A stretch of DNA of 38,298 nt from an uncultured Duodenibacillus sp. (lineage in GTDB: Bacteria > Pseudomonadota > Gammaproteobacteria > Burkholderiales > Burkholderiaceae_F). Made by a program: the position numbers and the translations under genes. The notes under the pieces are model-generated. The model saw nothing but the letters and a program-made list of their open reading frames with translations, was not told the DNA's origin and ran no database searches. Positions 31,315-38,298 of this stretch are shown in pieces (the stretch's first letter is position 1; every line of letters starts with the position of its first letter). The stretch spans positions 1-38,298 of the forward strand of contig CALXOY010000022.1 in NCBI GenBank assembly GCA_944390145.1, in the 5' to 3' direction.

Positions 31315-33257
31315 TGGATCGACCAGAGGAAACCCCCGCGGTGGTGAGAATGCCGACGCCGGCTGAGCGCCGCAAGCTGCTTGAATCCATCAATTCGCCC
31401 GCAGACCTGCGCAAGCTCTCCGTCGAACAGCTGCCGGTGCTTGCCCGCGCCCTGCGCGAATTCATGATCGAGAGCGTGAGCAAAACCGGAGGGCATCTCT
31501 CAAGCTCGCTCGGCGCAACCGATCTTGCGATTGCGCTGCACTATGTCTTCAACACGCCCGAAGACGCCATCGTCTGGGACGTGGGGCATCAAGCCTATGC
31601 GCACAAGATTCTCACCGGACGGCGCGAAGCCATGGCAACGCTGCGTCAGACGGGCGGCATCTCGGGCTTTCCCAAGCGTAGCGAGAGCCCGTACGACGCC
31701 TTCGGCACGGCGCACTCTTCGACCTCGATTTCTGCTGCGCTCGGCATGGCCGTGGCCGACAGCATTAACGGGCACAAGGACCGCTGGCACATCGCCGTGA
31801 TCGGCGACGGGGCGCTTACGGGCGGCATGGCCGTTGAAGCACTCAATCACGCGGGCGTCTACAAAAAGGATCTGAAGCTGCTCATCATCCTCAACGACAA
31901 CGACCATTCCATTTCGCCGCCCGCAGGCGCCCTTTCGGGGCATCTGGCAAAACTCGTGAGCACGGCTCCGGTCTGGAAGGCGCGCGAAATTTCCAAGTCG
32001 ATTCTCAAGCCCGTGCCGCTGCTCTGGGATCTGGCAAAGCGCGTTGAAAAGCAGACGGTGAACTTTCTCTCGCCCCCGTCGTCGCTTTTTTCGAGCTTTG
32101 ACATCAACTACTTCGGTCCCGTCGACGGCCACGACCTGCCGCGGCTTGTGAGCTTTCTGCGCAATCTCAAGGCCCTTGACGGCCCGATCGTGCTGCACGT
32201 CAAGACGAAAAAAGGCAAGGGCTACAAGCCCGCCGAGGACGATCCGACGCTCTACCACGGCGTGGGGCGGTTCGATCCGGCAGTGGGCGTGCTGCCCAAG
32301 AAAAAGGGCGGCAAGAAGACCTACACGCAGCTTTTCTCCGACTGGATCTGCGACACTGCCGCGCGCGACAAGACGCTTTACGCCATTACGCCTGCGATGC
32401 GCGAGGGCTCGGGGCTCGTGGAGTTTGAAAAGCGCTTTCCCGAGCGCTACCGCGACGTGGCGATTGCCGAACAGCACGCCGTCACCTTTGCCGCGGGGCT
32501 GGCCTGCGCGGGCATGCATCCGGTGGTGGCGATCTATTCGACCTTTGCGCAGCGCGCCTACGATCAGATCGTGCACGATGTGGCCATCCAGAACCTGCCG
32601 GTGCTCTTTGCCATTGACCGCGCGGGACTGGTGGGCGCCGACGGCAGGACGCACCACGGGCTTTTTGACATCGTCTTCATGCGGTCGCTGCCGAACATGA
32701 CGGTGATGGCGCCAAGCGACGAAAATGAAATGCGGCTGCTTTTAAACACCGCCTGGACCCTTAAAACCCCGGTTGCGGTGCGCTATCCGCGCGGCACGGG
32801 GCCGGGGGCGGAGGTGACGGCGGATACGGAGACCGTTCCCATCGGCAAAAGCCGCACGCTGCGCACTTCGGGCGCCCCCGAAGGCAGCCGCGCGGCGATT
32901 CTCGCCTTCGGCTCGATGGCCTGGCGCCTGCGCGAGAGCGCCGAGGAGCTTGACGCCACGTTGATCGACATGCGCTTTGTGAAGCCCCTGGACCGCGATG
33001 CGGTGCTCGAAGCCGCCCGCACGCACGACCTCGTGGTGACGGCCGAAGAGGGCGTCATGGCGGGCGGCGCGGGAGCGGCCGTCCTCGAAGAGCTGAGCCG
33101 CGAGGGCATCACCGTGCCCACGCTGGTGCTGGGCGTTCCTGACGTCTTTGTCGATCACGGCGACACCGAGGCGCTTTTTGAGCAATGCGGGCTGGATGCC
33201 GCGCATGTGACCGGGCGCATCCGCGCCAAGCTTGCCCGCAAGGCGCAGGCCATATAA
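31314..33257 (+). CDS. dxs: 1-deoxy-D-xylulose-5-phosphate synthase
   Basis: TPP enzyme joining pyruvate and glyceraldehyde-3-phosphate, the entry step of the MEP isoprenoid pathway. Seen: GGHLSSSLGATDLAIALHY, VWDVGHQAYAHKILTGR, the TPP motif IGDGALTGGMAVEALNHAG, and in the second half VAIAEQHAVTFAAGLAC (catalytic Glu) and DRAGLVGADGRTHHGLFD. 647 residues from ATG 31314, overlapping the ispA stop. A longer frame from 31269 overlaps ispA and is unlikely. The middle segment is slightly longer in basic residues (KKKGGKKTYTQ). Operon partner of xseB and ispA. Confidence 0.97.
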   Translation: MDRPEETPAVVRMPTPAERRKLLESINSPADLRKLSVEQLPVLARALREFMIESVSKTGGHLSSSLGATDLAIALHYVFNTPEDAIVWDVGHQAYAHKILTGRREAMATLRQTGGISGFPKRSESPYDAFGTAHSSTSISAALGMAVADSINGHKDRWHIAVIGDGALTGGMAVEALNHAGVYKKDLKLLIILNDNDHSISPPAGALSGHLAKLVSTAPVWKAREISKSILKPVPLLWDLAKRVEKQTVNFLSPPSSLFSSFDINYFGPVDGHDLPRLVSFLRNLKALDGPIVLHVKTKKGKGYKPAEDDPTLYHGVGRFDPAVGVLPKKKGGKKTYTQLFSDWICDTAARDKTLYAITPAMREGSGLVEFEKRFPERYRDVAIAEQHAVTFAAGLACAGMHPVVAIYSTFAQRAYDQIVHDVAIQNLPVLFAIDRAGLVGADGRTHHGLFDIVFMRSLPNMTVMAPSDENEMRLLLNTAWTLKTPVAVRYPRGTGPGAEVTADTETVPIGKSRTLRTSGAPEGSRAAILAFGSMAWRLRESAEELDATLIDMRFVKPLDRDAVLEAARTHDLVVTAEEGVMAGGAGAAVLEELSREGITVPTLVLGVPDVFVDHGDTEALFEQCGLDAAHVTGRIRAKLARKAQAI

Positions 33258-33309
33258 TCGGTGAAAGGCGGTTTTTTGCATCCGCCGGTTTTCATGGAGC
33301 CTCACGCTC

Positions 33310-34320
33310 ATGCCTGTTGTTGAACAAAATGTCAGCCTGCGCCCGTACAACACGTTTGCCGTCGAGGCGCTCGCCCGTTATTTCGTCCCCGTCGAGACCG
33401 CTGAGGACATCCGTTCGGTGTTGGCCGACCCTCGCTACGGGAGTCTGCCGCGCTTTGTTCTGGGCGGCGGCTCCAACACGCTTTTCACTCGCGATTTTGA
33501 CGGCCTTGTCCTGCACATGACGGGCGGCAGCGTCGAGCTTGTCGACGAAAACGACGGCTTTTACTTCGTGCGGGCCTCGGCGGGCGTCGTCTGGGACGAC
33601 TTTGTCCGCAAGGCATTGGACAACGGCTGGTACGGCCTTGAAAACCTCACCGCCATTCCGGGCACGGTCGGGGGCGCGGCCGTGCAGAACATCGGCGCCT
33701 ACGGCGTGGAGGCGGCCGAGCGCATCGTCGAAGTCGAGTGCTTTGATCCGGACAGGCGCGTCGTGCGCGTGCTATCACTTGCCGACTGCGACTACGGCTA
33801 CCGCACAAGCATCTTCAAGACGGCTGAAAAGGACCTCATCGTCACGTCGGTTCTTTTCGCCCTCCCCAAGGTCTTTGAGCCGGTGTGCAGCTACAAGGAG
33901 CTCGAGGCGGTCTTCGGCGATAAAAAGCCCGCCACGGCGCGTGAACTCGAAGAAGCCGTGCGTGCGGTGCGCGCGCGCAAGCTGCCCGATCCGGCGGTGC
34001 TGCCCAACGCCGGCAGCTTCTTTAAGAATCCCGTGGTCACCCGCGTCAAGATGCAGCGGCTTCTGGAGGAGACGCCCTCTCTGGTGAGCTACCCCCTGGG
34101 AGGCGCCCGCACCAAGCTTGCCGCGGGGTGGCTTATTGAAGCCTGCGGCTTGAAGGGAAAGCGCAGGGGCGCGGCAGGCGTCTACGAGCGCCAGGCGCTG
34201 GTGCTCGTGAACCACGGCGGCGCCACCGGTGCGCAGATCAAGGAGCTTGCCGATGAGGTCGCAGGCGCCGTGCGCGGGCGCTTTGGCGTGCAGCTTGAGC
34301 CCGAACCTGTGATTCTTTAA
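33310..34320 (+). CDS. murB: UDP-N-acetylenolpyruvoylglucosamine reductase
   Basis: FAD enzyme that uses NADPH to make UDP-N-acetylmuramate for peptidoglycan. Seen: NVSLRPYNTFAVEA at the N-terminus, FVLGGGSNTLF (FAD-binding), GLENLTAIPGTVGGAAVQNIGAYG, CDYGYRTSIFK (type I Tyr loop), and the catalytic Ser in NAGSFFKNPVV. 336 residues and the Tyr-loop place it in type I (E. coli-like). ATG 33310 is 52 bases after dxs; a GGCGG/CCGCC hairpin with T-runs (about 33268-33292) lies between, so read-through or a separate promoter is possible. 176 bases follow before the next gene, with no clear signal. Confidence 0.96.
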   Translation: MPVVEQNVSLRPYNTFAVEALARYFVPVETAEDIRSVLADPRYGSLPRFVLGGGSNTLFTRDFDGLVLHMTGGSVELVDENDGFYFVRASAGVVWDDFVRKALDNGWYGLENLTAIPGTVGGAAVQNIGAYGVEAAERIVEVECFDPDRRVVRVLSLADCDYGYRTSIFKTAEKDLIVTSVLFALPKVFEPVCSYKELEAVFGDKKPATARELEEAVRAVRARKLPDPAVLPNAGSFFKNPVVTRVKMQRLLEETPSLVSYPLGGARTKLAAGWLIEACGLKGKRRGAAGVYERQALVLVNHGGATGAQIKELADEVAGAVRGRFGVQLEPEPVIL

Positions 34321-34495
34321 GGCAGGGCTGCGGGCGCGCGCGGCAGACGAAAAGATTCGTTACAGACTGAGCGCATGCGAATCATTTTCCGTCATATTTC
34401 GTTCCTATGATGGGGGCCTGAAGGCAGGATACGGGATTGATCCGCAAGCCTGCCTGATGCGTTTGTAAAACACTTTTTGATTCAGGTCTTTTTTC

Positions 34496-35179
34496 GTGTC
34501 CATCAAGGCCATGTTGTCCCGCCCGGCAGGAGCTGCCGCGTACTCCGTGGGCGAGGAAATCGCCAACGCCGTCACGCATGGCGTTGCCGCGCTGATGTCT
34601 GTTGCAGGTCTTGCCGTTCTCGTTGCCTTTGCCGTGCTGTATTCCGGCTCGGCCAAGGTCGTGGCGGCCGTGAGCATTTTTGGAGCGAGCATGGTGTTTC
34701 TCTACACCGCCTCCACGCTCTATCACAGCATTCCCAACCCGCGCGCCAAAAAGGTGCTGCAGTACCTGGACCACTCGATGATCTACGTGCTGATTGCGGG
34801 CTCCTACACGCCTTTCTGCCTCATCACGCTCAAGGGCTACACGGGCATTGCGCTTTTGTGCGCGGTCTGGCTCATTGCCGCGGCCGGCATCTCGCTGCAG
34901 GCCGTGCTCCTTAAAAAGGCCGATTGGATCAACTGCCTTCTGTACCTCTCGATGGGGTGGCTTGCGGTCTTTGTGATCGATCCGCTTGTGTCCACGCTCG
35001 ACTCGCGGGGGCTTGCGCTCCTTGTGGCCGGCGGCCTTGCCTACACCATCGGCGTCATCTTCTACATCTTCGAGCGCATTCCCTATTCGCACGCAATCTG
35101 GCACACTTTCGTTTTTGCGGGAACAACGCTGCAGTTTTTCAGCGTTCTTCTTTTCGTCATTCCGGGAGTCAATGTTTGA
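34496..35179 (+). CDS. HlyIII/PAQR-family membrane protein (YqfA-like)
   Basis: 227 residues, seven predicted membrane helices. Seen: the family pattern EEIANAVTHGVAAL, STLYHSIPNPRAKKVLQYLDHSMIY (Ser/His/Asp cluster) and SHAIWHTFVFAG near the C-terminus, whose His pair with the earlier His and Asp would form the PAQR zinc site. Named hemolysin III after a Bacillus member, but most are likely membrane-lipid (ceramidase-like) enzymes. GTG start at 34496; ribosome site weak. The stop overlaps the TTG start of the GNAT gene. Confidence 0.9.
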   Translation: MSIKAMLSRPAGAAAYSVGEEIANAVTHGVAALMSVAGLAVLVAFAVLYSGSAKVVAAVSIFGASMVFLYTASTLYHSIPNPRAKKVLQYLDHSMIYVLIAGSYTPFCLITLKGYTGIALLCAVWLIAAAGISLQAVLLKKADWINCLLYLSMGWLAVFVIDPLVSTLDSRGLALLVAGGLAYTIGVIFYIFERIPYSHAIWHTFVFAGTTLQFFSVLLFVIPGVNV

Positions 35180-35820
35180 GTGCCACGATCTGCGCCTGGC
35201 AGGATGACTGCTTTCAAGGCGTCTCAGACCTTTTTGATGAATTATGGGGCTGGGAGCTTGAAGGCAGCGACGCCGAAAAGCGCGACATCGCCGATTTGTA
35301 CATCGCTGAAACGCTGCTTGCCTGCAACCGCCTGCGCGTCATCAAGGAGGCAGGGACGGTTGCGGCCTTTCTGGGCGCGGTGTTTTATGAAAATCCGCCC
35401 GAAGGCGAGGGGCTGGAGAATCCGCAGGCCATGCGCTGCGCAGCGCTTGCCTTTGAAAGCCGCTTGAAGCAAACCGCCTACGGGCGCGCCTCGATTGCCT
35501 TTAACGACCAGATTACGGCCGCCAACCGGCAGCTCAAGGCCGACATGCTGGGCGCGGGCCTTGCCTGGGGCGCGGAGTTGAAGCTCTTGATGACGTCTTC
35601 ACGGTTTCAGGGCAGGGGACTTGCCCGCAGCCTCATTGACGACGCATTCGAAGACATGCGGCGCCGCGGCATCGACTCGGTCATTCTCTACACCGACACG
35701 CACTGCAGCTGGCGCTACTACGAAAAAACCGGCTGGCGGCTTGCCGCAAGCCGCGTCTGGAGCCACGAGGGCGACCCTATCCGCGCCTTTGCCTATCACA
35801 AGCACATTCAGCCGGTGTAG
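35176..35820 (+). CDS. GNAT-family N-acetyltransferase
   Basis: 214 residues. C-terminal half carries the GNAT signature: beta-4 LKLLMTSSRFQGRGLARSLIDDAF with the acetyl-CoA loop RFQGRG-L-A, then RRRGIDSVILYTDTHCSWRYYEKTGW. The N-terminal half (about 1-110) is longer than in minimal GNATs and lacks family landmarks. Start assigned to TTG 35176, whose bases overlap the TGA of the HlyIII gene (TTGA), so translation is likely coupled; no ATG begins a better frame. Substrate unknown. Confidence 0.8.
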   Translation: MSATICAWQDDCFQGVSDLFDELWGWELEGSDAEKRDIADLYIAETLLACNRLRVIKEAGTVAAFLGAVFYENPPEGEGLENPQAMRCAALAFESRLKQTAYGRASIAFNDQITAANRQLKADMLGAGLAWGAELKLLMTSSRFQGRGLARSLIDDAFEDMRRRGIDSVILYTDTHCSWRYYEKTGWRLAASRVWSHEGDPIRAFAYHKHIQPV

Positions 35821-35835
35821 CCGACGCGGCGCGCT

Positions 35836-36402
35836 TTATTGTCCGGCGCGCATCTCCAGATAGGCCGGTCCCAGAATCTGCGCGTAGCTTTCCACCGTAA
35901 AGGCGAGCTTGTCTTCGCTTTGAATGTACTGCAGGGGGTCGGTGGCGAGATTGCCGTCGTAGGCAAGCTGCAGGAAGGGCGCTTCGCGCGTGGCCTTCAC
36001 GCCGTCGCTCCAGATGTAGTCGTTGTACTGCGGCCCGACCGTAAAGCCCTTGCCGTCGGCGTTGACGATGAATTCAGCGCGGTAGCGGATGTCGTCGAAC
36101 TCAAAGAGTCCGCGCATCTTCGCAATCGTGCGGGACTTTTCCAAAATGACGTTGTTGAGGTCGAGCAGGTCCTGGGCCGAGCATTCAAACTGCACGACCG
36201 GGCTGCCGTCCTCGCGGCGGATTTCCGTCCACTTCTGCGACCCCTTGCGGCAGGCGCCCCAGACGTCGAGCACGTCGCCCATATTGGCGGCGGGACTGTA
36301 TTCGACGAGCACGGAGTCGTGCACAAGACGGGTGTTGACGGAGGTGCAGGCGGCAAGCGCAAAGGCTGCGGCGGCAAGTGTAAGGGTGCAAAGTACGCGC
36401 AT
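35836..36402 (-). CDS. Predicted lipoprotein of unknown function
   Basis: 188 residues. Signal peptide MRVLCTLTLAAAAFALAAC with lipobox ALAAC (Cys19). Mature part: VLVEYSPAANMGDVLDVWG, a RREDGSPVVQFECSAQDLLDLNN stretch, SRTIAKMRGLFEFDDIRYRAEF (beta-rich) and VGPQYNDYIW. I do not recognise a family. Starts 13 bases after the stop of the upstream 97-residue gene, so the two probably form an operon. Convergent with the GNAT gene. Confidence 0.75.
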   Translation of the reverse strand: MRVLCTLTLAAAAFALAACTSVNTRLVHDSVLVEYSPAANMGDVLDVWGACRKGSQKWTEIRREDGSPVVQFECSAQDLLDLNNVILEKSRTIAKMRGLFEFDDIRYRAEFIVNADGKGFTVGPQYNDYIWSDGVKATREAPFLQLAYDGNLATDPLQYIQSEDKLAFTVESYAQILGPAYLEMRAGQ

Positions 36403-36414
36403 GGATGTCTCGGC

Positions 36415-36708
36415 TTATGGTTCATTAGTGGCGCCGTCGTCTTCAAGCGCCCCGCGGCCAAAGGGCATGCACGCGGGCCAGGCGACAAGCGCATTGTCGT
36501 CGTCGGCCGCCTCAAGCGCAGCCGGTCCGTCGTAGGCGGTGTTCACGGCATAGTTGAGCTTGGCATAGGTCTGCATGACCTCATGCTCGAGCACGCCCTG
36601 CGCCTTGCGGGGATTTTCCTGGATCAGACGCACGGCCTCCTCGAGCGAGGCAAGGGCGTCTTCAAGCGTGGCGGCAAACCATTCGGTCTGTATGCGGCGC
36701 TCAGTCAT
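36415..36708 (-). CDS. Small hypothetical protein (97 aa)
   Basis: ATG 36708 follows GAGGAG (AGGAGCCCGTCG spacing), making MTERRIQTEWFAATL the N-terminus. The first two thirds are amphipathic helices (EDALASLEEAVRLIQENPRKAQGVLEHEVMQTYAKLNYAVNTA), the last part an acidic low-complexity tail (AADDDN, EDDGATNEP). No membrane or signal segment. No family recognised. Encoded upstream of the lipoprotein in a two-gene set, divergent from the aldo/keto reductase. Confidence 0.7.
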   Translation of the reverse strand: MTERRIQTEWFAATLEDALASLEEAVRLIQENPRKAQGVLEHEVMQTYAKLNYAVNTAYDGPAALEAADDDNALVAWPACMPFGRGALEDDGATNEP

Positions 36709-36896
36709 CGACGGGCTCCTCAAGAAAAAAGAATTTGCATTGAAACGGCGAGTCTACAGCGTTCCGGCGCTGCGCGCTTTCTGGCGCTCCTCCGAACTTT
36801 GCCGCAATCGGGCAGGATTTTGGGAATTTTGAAGGATCCCGCGGACGGGCTTTTTCCTAGACTTTTTGCACCATCAACCGATGTTGGGAGAACATC

Positions 36897-37886
36897 ATGG
36901 AATACAAAAAGCTCGGCCGCACGGGACTTTATGTGAGCCGCCTGTGCCTTGGCACAATGAACTTCGGCGACTGCACCGACAAGGCGTCGGCCTTTGACAT
37001 CATGGACCGCGCCTGGGGGCTTGGCATCAACTTCATCGACACCGCGGACGTCTACGGCGGCCCGCAGCGTCCGGACATTCCGCTCGGCTACGGCATTTCC
37101 GAAGAGATCGTGGGCGAGTGGCTGCAAAAAAGCGGCAAGCGCAACGAGGTGGTGCTTGCCACCAAGCTCTACCAGCCGATGATCGACGGCCCTAACGGCA
37201 GGCGCCTTTCGGCCTATCACATCCGTCAGGCCTGCGAAGACAGCCTGAGAAGGCTCAAGACCGACCATATCGACCTCTACCAGTTCCATCACATCGACCG
37301 TGAAACGCTCTGGGAGGAAATCTGGCAGGCCATGGAAGTGCTGGTGCAGCAGGGCAAGGTGCTTTATGTTGGCAGCTGCAACTTCCCGGCCTGGGGCATT
37401 GCCGCCGCGCAGGGCGAAGCCAGACTGCGCCGCTTCATGGGCCTGGTGAGCGAACAGAGCCGCTACAGCCTTGCTTGCCGCACGATCGAGCTGGAAGTCA
37501 TTCCCGCCTGCCGTCATCTCGGCCTAGGGCTGATGACCTACAGCCCGCTTGACGGCGGACTTCTGGCCGGGGCGCTTAAAAAGGCCGCCGCCGGAACGCG
37601 CCGCAGCAAGCCGTCGCTGCCGGTGCGCGACCCGAAGTTCTACGAGCGGGTGGCCGCCTACGAAGCCTTCTGCGAAGAGAGGGGATATGCGCCCGCGGAT
37701 GTCGCCATGGCCTGGGTGCTTGCCAACCCCGTCGTGACCAGTCCGATTGCGGGGCCCCGCACGCTTGAGCAGCTGGAGGGCTCGTGCCGTGCGCTCGAGC
37801 TCAAGCTCACCGACGAGGACATGAAGGCGCTGGACGCCATCTTCCCGGGCCCGGGCGGCGAAGCGCCCGAAGCCTACGCCTGGTGA
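36897..37886 (+). CDS. Aldo/keto reductase
   Basis: 329-residue (beta/alpha)8 NADPH-dependent oxidoreductase. Catalytic tetrad visible: Asp and Tyr in FIDTADVYGG, Lys in VVLATKLYQPM and His in YQFHHIDRET. Cofactor part SPIAGPRTLEQLEG near the C-terminus matches the AKR11/YghZ-like groups. ATG 36897 follows TTGGGAGAAC. Substrate unknown; enzymes of this kind reduce small aldehydes such as methylglyoxal. Divergent from the small-protein pair. Confidence 0.93.
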   Translation: MEYKKLGRTGLYVSRLCLGTMNFGDCTDKASAFDIMDRAWGLGINFIDTADVYGGPQRPDIPLGYGISEEIVGEWLQKSGKRNEVVLATKLYQPMIDGPNGRRLSAYHIRQACEDSLRRLKTDHIDLYQFHHIDRETLWEEIWQAMEVLVQQGKVLYVGSCNFPAWGIAAAQGEARLRRFMGLVSEQSRYSLACRTIELEVIPACRHLGLGLMTYSPLDGGLLAGALKKAAAGTRRSKPSLPVRDPKFYERVAAYEAFCEERGYAPADVAMAWVLANPVVTSPIAGPRTLEQLEGSCRALELKLTDEDMKALDAIFPGPGGEAPEAYAW

Positions 37887-37944
37887 TGCATCAACGGCGC
37901 CGTCTTAAGATGCGGTGAGGTTTTCGTTTTTTTGGAAAATGCAG

Positions 37945-38298
37945 ATGAAGCAATCGTTTAAAACCATCCTGCAGGTCGGGCTTTTCGCGGCCGCTGCAGT
38001 GGTCTCGGCCGGCGTCTTCGCCGCCCGTTATCCGGCACCCTCCACGGTGAGTCCGGAGATGGCGGCCATGGTGAACGCGCCCGCGCAGTTTTTCTGGGCA
38101 AAGCAGTTTGACACTGCGGCCCAGGTCTCGGCCCTGGCAAAGGACTACGCCAAAAACGCCGGGGTGAACGCCCGCGCGTTTGCCCGCGCGCTCAACGTCA
38201 CGGTTGAGGAGGAAAAGCTCGCCGGCGTTCCGGTTTACCGCTTGACGCCGCAAAGCGTTCCTGCGGCAGAGGCCGGCAAGGTGATTCTTTATCTGCAC
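37945..38298 (+). CDS. Alpha/beta hydrolase, N-terminal part (cut by window end)
   Basis: 118 codons open to the last base. N-terminus has a basic start and hydrophobic signal/anchor (MKQSFKTILQVGLFAAAAVVSAGVF is read in two parts: MKQSFKT then ILQVGLFAAAAVV). Then a helical cap-like segment (AQFFWAKQFDTAAQ, LAKDYAKNAGVNARAF) and GVPVYRLTPQSVPAAEAG, leading to KVILYLH, the strand just before the oxyanion HGG motif of the hormone-sensitive-lipase type. ATG 37945 lies 6 bases after GGAAA; another ATG at 37939 is in frame. The catalytic Ser would be beyond the window. Likely a periplasmic or membrane-anchored esterase. Confidence 0.7.
   Translation, partial: MKQSFKTILQVGLFAAAAVVSAGVFAARYPAPSTVSPEMAAMVNAPAQFFWAKQFDTAAQVSALAKDYAKNAGVNARAFARALNVTVEEEKLAGVPVYRLTPQSVPAAEAGKVILYLH

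Overview
The window reads as a GC-rich chromosome segment from a betaproteobacterium of the order Burkholderiales, most likely a gut-type Sutterellaceae (Sutterella, Parasutterella or a relative). This is inference from gene order and content: hflX-hflK-hflC-yjeT-hisZ-purA-phosphoribosyltransferase, lplT divergent from alr-radA, and xseB-ispA-dxs are betaproteobacterial or proteobacterial arrangements. HisZ, type I MurB and GluQ also fit. A double-rubredoxin rubrerythrin and a periplasmic asparaginase suit a micro-aerobic or anaerobic amino-acid user.

Layout. 1-7.1 kb: membrane proteolysis control (HflX, HflK, HflC), a small DUF2065 membrane protein, HisZ, PurA and a phosphoribosyltransferase, all on +. 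7.1-8.8 kb: a solitary CobT-like vWA/HExxH protein on -. 8.8-10.3 kb: an AT-richer accessory patch with a 32-codon ORF behind a strong Shine-Dalgarno, a decayed higB toxin next to an intact higA antitoxin, and a doubtful Ser/Pro-rich ORF. 10.3-14.3 kb: lplT (-), alr and radA (+). 14.4-15.3 kb: a UreE-like metallochaperone with seven tandem 15-residue His4/Cys3 units. 15.3-16.9 kb: tRNA-Leu(UAG) followed by a small island with an unrecognised protein gene, a truncated TnpB and its intact right end. 17.2-21.2 kb: rubrerythrin, then a LysR regulator divergent from a nitrilase-permease operon, with a TTGAA-N11-TTCAA palindrome between them. 21.4-24.7 kb: class I amidotransferase hydrolase, HDAC-family deacetylase, lipoprotein and gluQ. 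24.8-25.1 kb: tRNA-Gly, tRNA-Cys and tRNA-Gly. 25.4-27.9 kb: ansB and a Bcr/CflA-type exporter, convergent on a bidirectional terminator. 27.9-29.74 kb: a TnpB-only transposon, followed by the stump of an XRE-type antitoxin gene. 30.1-34.3 kb: xseB-ispA-dxs (isoprenoid precursors) and murB. 34.5-38.3 kb: HlyIII-GNAT pair, two small proteins on -, an aldo/keto reductase, and the start of an alpha/beta hydrolase running off the window.

Most of the window is conserved housekeeping. The unusual material is at four places: the His/Cys-repeat UreE-like protein; the TnpB-like nuclease without a zinc ribbon and with a long structured 3' region (candidate guide RNA) and an amber codon near its N-terminus; the second, decayed TnpB, whose right end finishes with the same 8 bases (AGCTGTCA) as the first; and two toxin-antitoxin remnants, one of which is cut exactly at a transposon end that supplies its stop codon. 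All positions and motifs come from reading the sequence. No database search, structure prediction or expression data were available.
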